From NCBI GenBank assembly GCA_015501595.1, contig JADNRX010000061.1:1-64000 (forward strand): a stretch of 64,000 bases of DNA. The letters are read 5' to 3'. Below, piece by piece: positions 22,662-33,944 of this stretch; position 1 is the stretch's first letter; each line of letters begins with the position of its first letter. The position numbers were made by a program, and so were the translations under genes. Under the pieces are notes generated by a model. It was not told the origin of the DNA. It saw nothing but the letters and a program-made list of their open reading frames with translations, and did not search any database. Origin of the DNA: Hymenopellis radicata (taxonomy: Eukaryota > Basidiomycota > Agaricomycetes > Agaricales > Physalacriaceae).

Positions 22662-23542
22662 ATGCAATCCGCTCTTAGGTCTACTCTCCCGCGCCTCGCC
22701 GACCCAGACGTAGAGGACGCGTCTACCGTTGGTGTCGCAGAGCTTCAGCGATACGAAGCCCATCCTGTCTCTCTGGAAGCGGAGCGAGAGTCCCATAGGG
22801 ATCGTGTACCTACTATCGTCATCCCTCCAAACTTGAAGTGCGCTCTTACTCTCTCTATATTGTCACAAACATGCTCATTGCATTTTATAGCTTGGACAAT
22901 TTGTTCATTCTCCGTGATGTCGCTGCTAAAATGCCGTATTTGGGGCCGTGGCCATTAAACGCTTTCAACTCTTCGTAAGACCTACATGCACCTGGCCGTT
23001 GTATTATTAACCTCACGCATTGACTTAGGAACCTGAACAGGCGGCGGCGTCGTAGTTCAGCAACTGCTCCCGAGGTCGCCTATCACAACAAGGAAAACCA
23101 GCCTTCGTCGGACGTGGACGAGTCGGAGGAGGAAGAGGAAACGTTCGTGATTCTCTTGCCCATTGATATGTTATTGATAGCTTTCTGCAGCCCTCAACCG
23201 AAAAGGCTTAGAACTCGAAGCACAATTGGGGCAACAGAAGAGGCCCTTCAATCTATTCCATCGGCGCCTGTGGACGAAGAATCACTGCGGCGGGAGTTCA
23301 TCGACTCCCTCATTCGGCCATCTATCCGATTCAACAAGGAGGACGAGAGGAAGGCGTTTCTCGAAAATGATCCGTGCGTCGACCACGACGCAGAGTTGTA
23401 TGTTGACCGTGTCAAGTGTTCTGGGTGCCGCAAGTATAAGAGCCTGGATAAAAGAGGAAGGTCGTATTATTTGACGAATTGGCTGAAACACAGGCCGCTC
23501 TGCCCGGGGCTGTTCAACAGATGGCTTGCTGAACGGGCGTGA
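22662..23542 (+). CDS. small zinc-domain protein, gene A (241 aa)
   Basis: The exons are 22662-22837, 22891-22974, 23029-23142 and 23191-23542; every join is in frame. The N-terminal half is polar, with an arginine run then an acidic Glu run. The C-terminal 50 residues carry C-x2-C...K..LD.R...YYL.NW..HR..CP, a C-x2-C / H-x3-C arrangement with a conserved Trp, likely binding one zinc ion (inference). An intact paralogue faces it at 29,718-28,814. The composition suggests a nuclear nucleic-acid-binding protein, but no named family is recognised. Confidence 0.75.
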
Positions 23543-24420
23543 GAGACAGTTTCCTATCGTATTGTTGTTTTGTATCTTAGTGCATTGTGATTGATTATAT
23601 TAAATATCGCTTTTCTGACATGATATGAGGCGCAAGATCACTTGGGTTAGGGTTACGCTCGCTTGCTTCCCGACCGCGATCACCTACCTTTGACCTACCT
23701 TATACCGGTAAAGGTCTTGTACTGTCGACACCCACAAGCTGTCATAGCAGACTACGTTCTGCCTTGAACAAGAGTCAGGCATCCACGTGTACTTGGGCTG
23801 ACTTTTGGATTGCACACCATTCCGCAGTATTTTTGGAAGAGAACGGTTTATGTGTAAGTGCCCAAGTGATTTTACACGGATCATTTTCAGATTCTTCGTA
23901 GATATGGCCTGTCTGACGCGCTATGATTCCGGCGGCGATAATCGACAAGCATTGGGATGCAGGACTAGCCTATAATAAATGGATGGCAGGGGTGTATCGT
24001 TGAGCCGTAAAGGTGAGCAAGACAGTCGCGTTCTAAATGGTTTAGAGAGCTAATGGCCATACCAGCGTAGGGCTCCGTCATTCCCCATGACTCGCTGGAT
24101 ACTAGCGCAACCACCATTTCTACTTGGCTGTCGTGAGGACGTCAGCCTTCGGCGGGGTCAAACTAGCCGTGTCGCTGTCCTCGGGGTACATCCGCGGAGT
24201 CGCGGCAGCGTTGGGCATGGGTGCACGGCGGGCTCTTTGCTTCGATCAAGCAGTCTATTGGTGCGTTGGGGTATCAGCGCAAAGACCTGTCACAATTTAA
24301 CTATCAGTTCAGATGTGAGGCGAACCTGCAATGTTTAGTTGTCTCATTCGCATAACACGGGTCTTTGTGGTCAATGCGCAGGCTTATCTGTCCGCCTCGC
24401 TTGGTCAAAGCGGAAACCCT

Positions 24421-24434
24421 AGGGTTAGGGTTAC
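24421..24434 (+). promoter_or_regulatory. telobox-like motif upstream of the coiled-coil gene
   Basis: AGGGTTAGGGTTAC lies about 130 bp before the ATG at 24,566. A similar GGGTTAGGGTTACG lies at about 23,645. The reverse complement (ATAACCCTAACC) lies at about 28,703, on the upstream side of the dead copy of the same gene. Telobox motifs are known promoter elements bound by Myb-type factors in fungi and plants. Use as a promoter element here is inference. Confidence 0.4.
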
Positions 24435-24565
24435 GCGTACCTCATCCTTTGACAGGAGAGGCCTTGGACTGTTACTTTGTACATGCACCGACTATATATA
24501 CTCGCGATGAATGATGCCCAAGACCGTCACCACCTGAATCTACCACCTCCTCACCTGAACGTAAA

Positions 24566-25688
24566 ATGTTTACATTCATCCTCCTCTGCATCTGCAACTT
24601 CATCCAATTTGCTGGAGACTTTATCTACCGACTTGAGAAGTCTGTTCCTCTTATCGACGTCCAGATTGTTTGGCCCGTGAGTTGTTTTCATTTCCATTTT
24701 GAGTGCATGCTTTATACCGCTTTTCAGAACGCACCGCGTCGCCCTGCTGCCCTTCAAACCGCCTCTACATCAAACATCCTTCCATCTTCAACGAAGATCC
24801 CGCCCGTAACGCGGCGCACTTCTCAGGCAACGCAGCACGTCAGCCAAGCGACTCACTACCACAAGGCCGAAATCGATGTGCGTCTTCTTTATGCACCTCC
24901 TCACGAATATGTACTTACATCCAACAGAGAAAGGCGTTAGAGTCGAAGCTCGAGAGCGCCTGCCGTGACCTCGAGTTCTATAAAACGGAGAACACGAGTC
25001 TCAAGCGCGCTCTGGTCGACAAGGAGAACCTCCTTTGGGACGATCCCAATCGCCTGCGCGCAATCGCCGCTGAAGAAGCACTTCAGCGGAAGAAGCACGA
25101 GCTCGAGAACGTCCGCTCCGCAAACAAGGCGCTTAAGGACGTCGCCAAACAGACCGAAATTGCCAACTTCGAGTTGAGATCACATGTAAACTCGTTGACG
25201 TCTCGTCTCAATGAGGCTTCCATAGAGGTATGTCGTTCTGTCTTCTCTCGTGAAACGCTGTCTCATGGCGAGTCCCGTAGCTCGAAGCCTATCGCCGAAA
25301 GGACCTCGCTGCCGCTTCCCTCTGCTTGAAATTCGGCACTGCTGTGATACAATGCTATGGAGTACCTTGGCAGGAGATGGATCCTATTTACGCTCGATGC
25401 GTCGAGGTCGCTGAGGCTGAACTCAAGTCGCCGTCGCCTCGCCCTCTCCTCTGCATGTCATGCTGCCAGTTAGCAACTCGCCCCGTCCATACCGAGACAC
25501 CACAAATGCCGCCTTCTCCGTCATTGTCTGCTGTGTCCTCGTCCTCGAGCGACTCCGAAGAGGGTGCTACTCGTGTTCGGAGGCGTGCCCCAGCCGATGG
25601 GGAGTACAATGGGGATGTAGAATCTGCCTCAGACTCGGACTCTTCCGCCTCAGACTCTGATTCCGAACGTGACTCCGACTCAGATTAG
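24566..25688 (+). CDS. coiled-coil protein with acidic Ser/Asp tail
   Basis: The exons are 24566-24676ish, 24728-24874ish, 24931-25228ish and 25280-25688; the last three joins are firm and in frame. The central part (RKALESKLESACRDLEFYK... to LTSRLNEASIE) is a long coiled coil. The C-terminal part has a Cys-containing segment (LLCMSCCQLATRP) and then a tail of alternating Ser and Asp/Glu. The N-terminal exon reads MFTFILLCICNFIQF, which is hydrophobic; another start is possible because an overlapping frame encodes Ser-rich sequence. A degenerate inverted copy of the coiled-coil exon lies at 28,500-28,100. Function is unknown; a structural or scaffold role is inference. Confidence 0.65.
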
Positions 25689-25880
25689 GACGCTCCTGTC
25701 TCTTTCTTTCTTTCCTCCATCCTCATCTTTACTCTCCATTTCTATTTTCCGCCAATACCTTTCTCTACTTCTCATCCTCCAGACCCATAGAACTGCTCGC
25801 TTCTGCCAGATGTACCATTGCCCCCGACACTCGCGCCCACTCACGCATCCATCTTTGACGTTGACAGAGGATCCTAGGAG
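25689..25880. other. 3' flank of the coiled-coil gene
   Basis: This pyrimidine-rich DNA (many CTTTC/CTCC runs) follows the stop codon and leads into the tandem array. It probably forms the start of the 3' UTR. Confidence 0.4.
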
Positions 25881-25881
25881 T

Positions 25882-26296
25882 CACGAGAGACTTGACGACG
25901 CCTCACAAGAGGTAGGGCAGCGATGTCTTGCTGCCCTCATAGGTCGTCAGAATACCACCCAAGTCTTGCGACTTGAACGACTCGCTCTCGTGATATCCTG
26001 CCATCCTCTGTCTTCTTTTCACACCCGCGCCATACAACGGACACACGAGGGACTTGACGACGCCCCACAAGGGGAAGGGCAGCCTGCCCTCATAGGTCGT
26101 CAGAATACCACCCAAGTCTTGCGACTTGACCGACTCGCTCTCATGTTATCCTACATTCTGTCCGCACCGCCAGCATACATCGACACTCGAGGGACTTGAC
26201 GACGCCTCACAAGAGGTAGGGCAGCGATGTCTTGCTGCCCTCAGAGGTCGTCAGAATACCATCCAAGTGTTGGACTTGAACGACTCCCTCTCGTGT
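25882..26296 (+). repeat. three tandem units with RNA-like folding
   Basis: Units of about 105-118 nt lie at about 25,882-25,992, 26,042-26,144 and 26,184-26,292, with short unrelated spacers. In each unit one can draw the same fold: an outer stem (CACGAGAG with CTCTCGTG in unit 1), an inner stem (TGACGAC with GTCGTCA in all three), a hairpin CCTC-ACAA-GAGG, a hairpin GGGCAGC...GCTGCCC, and a hairpin CAAGTC-TTGC-GACTTG. In unit 2 the small hairpin reads CCCC-ACAA-GGGG, so both sides changed together. Unit 2 has lost 9 nt in the loop and stem of the GGGCAGC hairpin. The array follows the coiled-coil gene on the same strand. No protein coding is convincing. Confidence 0.75.
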
Positions 26297-27009
26297 GTAC
26301 CTTGTATCGTTGGGCTGCGCAGGATGGTGCTTTTTGGGCTTGGAGGGAATGCATCTGTGGGTGTACGTGGAGGAGACCTGTGGGGTGTACATACGCTACT
26401 GTCGCGGGCCAATTCGTGCTTGGACATTTACGGGTCGGTACTTTACATCGTGATTGTTATTTAATGTTAGTGTAGACTTTACTCCTCTGATTTTCTGTCG
26501 CCAGTGCTCTGTGTATCCTTTTACTTAATCTATTGTAGAGGACCGTAGAATGGTTTTTCCTGTCCGTGCTTCACCGTTTGTTTGAGTGACTCTCTGTGGG
26601 TCGAGATTCTGTGACTCCACGTCCCTACTCAGGGTGCAAATACTAGGAATTCATGGTTACGCCACTTCCGTTTGAATGTGTGATCAACCCTCGGGAAGGC
26701 CGCGCGAAAGTAATCTGGGATCACTTCTTGTCGGCGTTGGAGGACTTGAAAAAGTACGAAGTAGACCTAAGTACTATCGTCGAACAAGAGCGCATGAAGG
26801 AACTCAGGTTGTCTACCAGCACAACTGCTTCGATGGAAACACGCCAGTGTTACTCATTACTTAGTTTGAGCAGTCTCGGGCGTGGCGAAGAATTATTACA
26901 TGTTATCGAGGTGAGTATAGTACAATGCAGTGTCCGAAGAATTTACATATTAATACAATGTCCTACCACTCCGACTCCCCATCCCACCGTTCACCCGACT
27001 TCCGTGCCT
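26297..27009. other. interval with an orphan open frame
   Basis: An open frame from 26,653 (MVTPLPFECVINPREGR...) looks like the last exon of an unidentified gene or a relic of one; no other exon is found. Nothing else is recognised. Confidence 0.3.
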
Positions 27010-27720
27010 TTAGGAACGCATCGTAGATGCCTTTGCAGGAGTAGTTTCTATGGTCTATCCACGCGCAGATCAACCAGGGCGACTCATCCTTCGAGTCTTT
27101 TTGTTGAGCTGGACTTCCTTGTCGCATTTTCGGCATATAACTTTATGTTCTTTAAATTTGAACACCCTGATCCAGCGCCTTTCTCTCCGGAGGACGCGAA
27201 ATCTTGAATCACACGTCGTCTCCTCGGGGTATTCGAGCAACCAGTTTTCGAACGCCTCCTGGTTGGATGTGAGGCGACGCCGACACTGCCGCTTTGTTGG
27301 ACGCCTAGATGGTGCATGAGTGGAGACTTCATTGGCGATGTGCGGAGGACGTACTCGGGCTCGAGCTCTGCATTCTCGATCTCGCTGGCCTGTGGCTCGG
27401 CAACAGCGACGACCTTCTCGTCTGATGTTCTCCCACTGCCAACATCCGCGAGTGAGTGATAGAGTTACGCAGTTCTATGAATACATACGTTGAGGGAGGA
27501 GGGCATTGATAAGTGAACGGAAATTGGGAGGGCGCCAGCGGCTGTCTAGATGCGAACATCAATAAACTACTAGAGTATGTTGGCCTCAGATAGTACCTGA
27601 TATGAGGAGACGAAGATGGGTACGCAAGTGACGCGTCAGAGGAAGCGTCCTCGAGCAAGCGAGCTGCAGCGTATAGGGCGTCCATCGCGACGTTGGTGAG
27701 ATCTGAGAAAATGGGCAGGG
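27010..27720 (-). pseudogene. zinc-domain protein gene fragment (second copy)
   Basis: It is the direct-orientation counterpart of 9,598-8,860. It keeps the MDALYAAARLLEDASSDASL start and the frame through FRVLRRERRWIRVFKFKEHKV and the CRKCDKE motif. It then loses one A in the run after QLN, which shifts the frame before the Trp/His/Cys part. The two copies are therefore broken at different places. An extra 20-bp stretch lies in its intron relative to the other copy. Confidence 0.6.
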
Positions 27721-28099
27721 GCGTCCCAGGTCTTTGTATATAGTAGCGACCGAGCTGTGGACCACCGAGTTTATCTGTGCCATTGTTAAAGTTCGCGTCC
27801 ACCTCCCTGAAGATCGACAAAGACCATTTGGGGAAGAGTGAGTGAATCAACAATAAGATTTACATTGTTTGTTCGTATTGGTCCCGTCTGCAGTTGCAAA
27901 ATAAGGTCGGCGTAGTCGGTCCACCATTCATTGCCATCAATTGTGGACGCCGGCGAAGGACCCGGAGAGCGCTCGCGACTCGTGGTCCACACGACAGCCA
28001 ACCAATCAAGTCTTGGAAATTCTAGACGGTATTCTAGAGGGCCAGTGACATCAATCGTAAATAGCATCCGTCTCCTGCCGGAATCCCCTGGAGGGTTGT

Positions 28100-28500
28100 A
28101 TGACAGTACGACGATGCGGATTGAGATCCTTTCAGCGGTATAGTTCGAGCTAGCATACAGGACTCGCTATGAGATAGTGCTTCCCAAGCAAAGACAGAAC
28201 GACAAACCTCCGCGGAAGCGTCGTTGAGACGAGCCGTCAACTTGTTGAGAGCTGATCTAAGCTCAAAGTTGGCAATTTCGGTCTGTTTGGCGACCTCCTT
28301 AAGTGCCTCGTATGCGGAACGGACGTCCTCGAGCTCGTCCTTCTTCTCTTGAAGCGTTTCTCTAACCGCGATACGCGGAGGCGATTGGGATCGTCCCATA
28401 GGAGGTTCGCCTTGTTGACCAGAGTACGCTTGAGACTCGTGTTCTCCGCTTTATAGAACTCGAGGTCACGGCAGGCGTTCGCGAGGCCGTAGGAGTCCGA
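28100..28500 (-). pseudogene. dead inverted copy of the coiled-coil gene
   Basis: The minus strand carries FYKAENTSLKRTL..., then a frameshift near 28,380, then EKKDELEDVRSAYEALKEVAKQTEIANFELRS, matching the coiled-coil exon of the 24,566 gene. The intron donor after the exon and the start of the next exon are also recognisable (about 28,200-28,130). No start or C-terminal part is found. Confidence 0.7.
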
Positions 28501-28813
28501 AAAGACGAGGGAGCGAAAGACATCAGAATTTTTCCCCTCGATTGGCAGTCATTTCCGGCTTAACCTGCAATCATGAAAGCCTAGAAAGGAGGATGTAAGT
28601 AGTCCGCTATGGCATCTTGTGTTCCGACTCCGCAGGCCCGTTTTGCAATACGTGCAAGGAATAAAGGGGTAGAGCTTGAGTGATCATGGTTGGAAACAGA
28701 GATTATAACCCTAACCTAGGCCTGACCTTGCCTGCTGCCAGTCCATCTTCCATATATATACCAAAACTCAATGAATAATATACAGTGACTAGTAAACCTG
28801 TGTGTAAGTACTC

Positions 28814-29718
28814 TCATCCCCGACTAGCTAGCCATTTGTTGAAGAGCTTCGGGCAACACGGCCTATGCGCGAACCAGTTGTTAAGGTAGTACTGGTGCCT
28901 CACGTCCAGCGTCTTATACTCTTTGCATCCATAACACATAACCTTATTCGGATAGAGCGCCGCAGAGTGATCAACAGCCGAATCTGTTTCCAGGAAATGT
29001 TTGCGGCTAGCGGGTGTGCTTCGAAGATCTGCGGGGAACGTAACGAGAGATGCAAGGAACTCCGCTTTGAGGGACGCCTTGTCCGAGGAGGCGACTGTAG
29101 GGAATAAAGGGTTACGTTGTTTGCGACGGGGGTGTTCTGCGTTCGAGCCTTTTTCGGTGGAAGACTAGGAGAACATTGGTTAACGAATCTGGGGAGAGAG
29201 ACGGGATACGAACACTTCTTCCTCTTGCTCCTCCTCCTCTGAGGAGTCTGCATCGCATTCACTTCCCTGATCCATGTGAACTTGGACGTTCTCTTTCTGA
29301 TCAGACAGATCTTGAGTAATCTCGGAATGAAACTTCCTCTTGTGTCTGCAAGAGAATGAGTATCATCATAGGATGATAGAATTACATCGCACATACCTAT
29401 CGTCAATGGGCTCCAAGTACGCGCCGCGTGCGGGAGGCTCCATGAGACAGTCAAGATCGTCCCAACTTCAAACAAGGGATTCAGAATGAGTGGAATGACG
29501 GAGAAAGGAGAAAGGAGAGCGTACATTTCGTTAGCACCAGCCGATACAGGCCCGACACTTAGTAGAACGTGGAGGTAGTAGTGGGCGAAGTCGACGTGCT
29601 CGCTGAGACTGTGCCACCTAGGTATCTCGTACTGCTCTTCCTCTTCCTCCAGAGGAAGAGGGCCCTCAAGACGCGGCAGAGTAGACCGAATTGCGGATTC
29701 CCTGAAAGTTGTTTGCAT
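28814..29718 (-). CDS. small zinc-domain protein, gene B (247 aa)
   Basis: The exons are 29718-29525, 29465-29397, 29345-29216 and 29164-28814, all in frame. An in-frame ATG seven codons upstream is possible. It is a paralogue of gene A (22,662) with the same exon plan and the same shared blocks: RSTLPRL near the start, an acidic Glu run, FLETDSAVDHSAALYPNKVMC, then C-x2-C...YKTLD.R..YYLNNWFAHRPCCPKLFNKWL. Gene A and gene B face each other across about 5 kb and form the outer ends of an inverted duplication. Function is unknown; one zinc site is inferred from the C-x2-C / H-x3-C pattern. Confidence 0.75.
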
Positions 29719-30071
29719 AGCTGAGCAGATGAAGACCACGACCAGCTCTTCCAGTATTTATATAAATTCCTCGCGCGCAAGTGGATTTCTTTGTCGTCCA
29801 TTTTAGGACAGACGATGGTTCCAGTGCACAATGGTCCGGCTGGGGGCAAGGTGGACTGCCAGGGTCAGCATGAGTCTTTGTCTTTTTGGCCGTGGGAACG
29901 TTAGTCCACAATTCCAGAAATGGTAACTCTGCCTCGTGGCCTCGCGTCGCGTCGGTGCTCCCGCCGTTTCTCTCTCGTTTGTTTGTACCACTGCCTGTAA
30001 CGTGACTCAACAATGGAATATCATTGTTTACTCTCTCATTCTTTGTTGCTTTCCTCTCCCGTCGTCTGTCC

Positions 30072-33000
30072 ATGGATTCATGCTCCCAGGGGGTATTTCG
30101 CGTTCAGAACGCGAGTGCTGGCTCATCATCGTCGACTGCGGGTCTAAATTCTTCGCCGCCACCTCCAGCATCAGTTCAGTCGCTTCATCTGGCAACATCC
30201 ACCCCTTCGTTCGCCATTTCTACCCCCAACAGCACGAGTTTCAGCCATCCGTCACTGTACCCATCCCCATCAATCAACGACGCGTCGAGTGGGGTTCCCG
30301 GGCCATCGAAAAAGCCTAAACCGCGTCAGGAGCCCCGTGGATCTTTTGGCTATGATTCTGAGCACGAGTATTCACTCCAGTGGGATTCCGAGGGTCATTT
30401 CCTTTCCTGGCTGCAGAAGGAACAGTCTCGATTATGTGTCGAGTACACGCGCCGCGATATTGTCTTGGGCAGTGCCAGTAACTCAGCATCAAACTGGCTC
30501 ACCCGTCATTGCTATACCTGTGCGCGCGCCGGCCGCCAAGGTGGTCAGTCGTATGTTAAGCTGAATCCGGGGTGGAAAGAAAAGGCAAACAAGAAGCCAT
30601 TGGCCGGAGGATGCAGCAGTTCTATTGTGATCAAGACATATCCCGGAACCAATACTGTACTGGGGAAATATCAAGCTGAACACTCACATCCTGTCGAAGC
30701 TGCCAATATTCGCTATACGGGGATATCAAAAGCGACGCGTGAAGACATACGCGAGAAGGTTGAGCTCGGGATTGGGCGAAAACAAATCGTGAGCAAATAA
30801 CTCATTCTGTCGATGATACTTGTTGATGATTTGTAGGTTCAACAAGTACAAGGAGCCGCTTTCGACGATGCTGAAGTCGGTGTACTCAGTACATCAAGCC
30901 GGGATCTTCTCGTCAAGCCGCAGGATGTTGCCCGCATCGAACGCAAGTTACAGCATGCTCGTATACGTCTCGACGAGAATGATGACGCCTCGGTCCTGCA
31001 GCATGTACAGCAGCTGAAGGACGATGGTGAATGTGTTTTTTATCAAAGGCCGGCATGATGCACCACCTCCCAATTCAGGTCTGGATGACGGCGTCTTCAT
31101 TCTCATCATTCAGACACAGTATCAACGTCAGGCTTGGCATCGTTACGGTCATCAGCGTCTTGCATGCATCGACGGAACACATAATACAACTCAGTATCAC
31201 GCGTCGACGTTATTCACGATTCAAGTTGTTGTTCGGGACAACTGGGGGAAGGGAATGCCCGTCGCATGGATGCTATCATCTCGCGCGACAGAGGTTACAA
31301 TAACGTTCTATCTCCGCACCGTCAAGGCATGGAACTCTCTTGTAATACCACGCTTATTCATGATGGACTTTGATTGGGCCTCGATCAATAGTGCTCGGAG
31401 GGTTTATACAAGTGTTCTGGTATATATCTGTCGCTGGCATGTGCTTCATGCCTGGCAACAGCATCTAGATACCAAACTGTTCAAAGAACTCTGGGATCTG
31501 TTGCAGAAGCTGGTCTATGCTGATACGGAAGAGAAGTACAACAAAGTTTGGGCGGAGATCCTCGCTCTGTCCTCCGAGAAGCGGCCATCTTCCGTCATGG
31601 ATTACCTCTCAACAACGTGGATGGGCGTTAAGCCGATGTGGGCAACATACTTTCGTTCAGATCGGAACATCTATGAAGTTTCGGATACAAATATGTTGAC
31701 GGAAGCGTGAGTCCTTGTTTACTTTTCAGAATTGATTGAGTTCTGATGCACGCGTTAGCTGGCATCATATGCTGAAATCGTACTTCAATGACGGGAAGCG
31801 GAATCGCCGATTAGATCACTTAATCCATACGCTTGTCGTCGATGTCATGCAGTACTTCAAGGCCGGACATCAGCGACAACTAGCAGGGCTGGAGGGACCT
31901 AACCTTGAAGAACGAGAGCGTGCGCTGCTTGTTAAGCGAGCTGCCGACCTTCCTCCTTCTGCCATTCAGGCAGTATCACTCGAAAATGGAGTCTTTTATG
32001 TAACCTCCCAATCAGATCCCTCCGTCCGATATCTGGTCTGTCTTCACATGGGACTCTGTACATGCAAAGGATGGCCTCTTCTACACTATTGTCGTCACAT
32101 TCACACGATCCGGACTCACTTCCCAGACGTCTGTGCGGCATTCACCTTTCCATCATTATTACTCTCGGATACCAGCCTCGAAATCTCAACGCTTCCATCT
32201 CCGGAACCAAGTGATTCACCGGTAGAGATAGCCGATCCATCAGTCTCTGTACTAGAGCAAGCACGGAGAGCAAAACTGTCACAGGAGCTTCGTGCCTTAG
32301 CCAACGCGATCGATAAGAATCCGGATGCCCTCGCAAGCGCTGATTTAACGCAGTTACAAGATGCTGTTGCTTCAACGAGTCAGACCGTTCTACCACTGTC
32401 ACTGCTGCCCGATGTCAAGAAGAAGGTAGCACCGAATCAGTCAACTGCCTGGGCAACCACGGCAAAGGCAATGGGAGCTGGAAAGCGACCTAAAGTTGAT
32501 ATTCTTGGCATGGATATCAAGACTGGCGTGAAGCGGACTTGGACAGACCCATATTCTGGAGGGGAACGACCTGGCAAGAAGGCACGATCTGATGCCCTGT
32601 CAATCACGCAAGCGAGGCCCCGGGAAGCTCCCCTATACCTCCGGCGATTTTTGGACTTTTGAGGGCTCAAAATCGACCAAAACCCCGGCGAAAACTTGGA
32701 CTTTTGAGAGAAATTAGAGCTGAGGTCCGGCGAAAATTTGGACTTTTCAGAGGCGGGGATGGGTATCCAGATTCCAGAGTGTGCATATGTATAGTCCAGC
32801 GGCTTTGACACCTTCATGGTGCTTCAAAGAACGGCTATTAGCATAACGCGCACGTTCGAATCCAGTACTTGGCGTTGCTTTGGTAGACCGCACCTCGGCA
32901 GGATCCGATTTTTTGGAGAGACGTGACATTGGCCACGTGACGTGACTGACCTCCGCGATTTTTGGACTTTTTGCGCCCAAAAACAGCCAAAAACTTGGAC

Positions 33001-33297
33001 TTTTGAGGCCTTCGAGGTCGCCGGAGGTATAGGGGAGCTTCCCGGGGCCTCGCAAGCGTGAGTATCCATTAGTACGTCTGTACCTTACTGACGCCTTCTT
33101 GCAGTCCCACAGTCGTGTTTGACACGTCAACGTTTGATATCAGTGATCTGACTAGTCTTACGGCCCTCAAACTCGACCAGCTGAAGCCTCTTGCTCGAAA
33201 ATATGGCCTGTCAGTTAGTGGGAAGAAATCCGAGTTGATTTCCCGCCTGCATGCACATGCACGTGCTACATTAATTCCTTTGCATACGCCACAGTAG
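30072..33297 (+). mobile_element. MULE-type transposase gene with SWIM and SAP domains, split by a MITE
   Basis: The exons are 30072-30788, 30837-31026, 31079-31706, 31759-32613 and, after the inserted MITE, 33105-33297. Without the MITE the frame would give 860 aa. Order: a Ser/Pro-rich N terminus, a zinc-type N-terminal domain (WLTRHCYTCARAG), the MULE catalytic core with LACIDGTHN and FMMDFDWASINSARR then CRWHVLHAW, a SWIM finger (CTCKGWPLLHYCRH) and a C-terminal SAP motif (LTALKLDQLKPLARKYGLSVSGKK). As it stands the protein would end at 32,662, inside the MITE, losing SAP. The 52-nt third intron is unusual: it contains coding-looking sequence in a shifted frame. Terminal repeats of the element itself were not found. 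Confidence 0.85.
32615..33050. mobile_element. 436-bp MITE with an 8-bp target duplication
   Basis: Perfect terminal inverted repeats of more than 30 bp begin AGGCCCCGGGAAGCTCCCCT at both ends. The 8-bp direct repeat CGCAAGCG flanks the element (32,607-32,614 and 33,051-33,058). Inside, the motif TTGGACTTTT recurs near both ends. No coding capacity is seen. An 8-bp duplication fits the hAT superfamily (inference). It lies at the exon 4 donor site of the transposase gene. Confidence 0.92.
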
Positions 33298-33561
33298 CTA
33301 AAATATATTTGATTATTTTATTATATAACATTTGCATACAATAAGTGGCTCGGCGGGAAGGCGCATGTGTCGGTGCCCTGTGCGCCTTTGTGTGGTCCAC
33401 CTTGCCGTTTCCGGACGTGTGGACCAACGTTCCCACGGCCAAAAAGTAAAGAACTGTCAGCATGTATCGGTGCTTGGAACATTCATCAGGAAAAAGGTGC
33501 CTAGGTAATATTTTGAGATTAGCCGTAGAAGAGTGCTAATCTGCCTATTCTGCCTCTATTA

Positions 33562-33942
33562 CTGTACTATTACTACCATAGGTTCACGTCACAGGTCACA
33601 AGGCCTCATGATGCGAACCTAATTGTAGTTGGTCACTAGGTCACAAGGCTCTGTGAACATGTCTAAAATCGGTCACAAATCTGACTTGATCTAACTTTTG
33701 CTTCTTCGGCCTAATTTTAGTAGTTTTTTCTTCCATTTAGCTCTATTTAGGATGAAAATTGTCTATTTCTGCTGTTTGCATCTATTTTATAGGTCAAATT
33801 AAGCTAAAAAAGCAGAAAGTTAAAAATCTCAATGAACATAATTTTTTTAGGTCACACACTTTTGGCCAGCATGAACATGCTACTTAACATGTTCATGAGG
33901 TCACAGGTCACAACCCATGAACCTATGGTAGTAATAGTACAG
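33562..33942. mobile_element. TA-flanked MITE A (381 bp)
   Basis: Terminal inverted repeats start CTGTACTATTACTACCATAG and run about 25 bp; TA flanks both ends (33,560-33,561 and 33,943-33,944). Repeated TCACAGGTCACA lies just inside both ends. It is non-coding. The TA duplication fits the Tc1/mariner superfamily (inference). Confidence 0.88.
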
Positions 33943-33944
33943 TA

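Noticed and set aside
25882..26296. CRISPR-like reading of the tandem units
   Set aside because: Units are over 100 nt with unequal short spacers, only three copies, in a eukaryote, with no cas genes.
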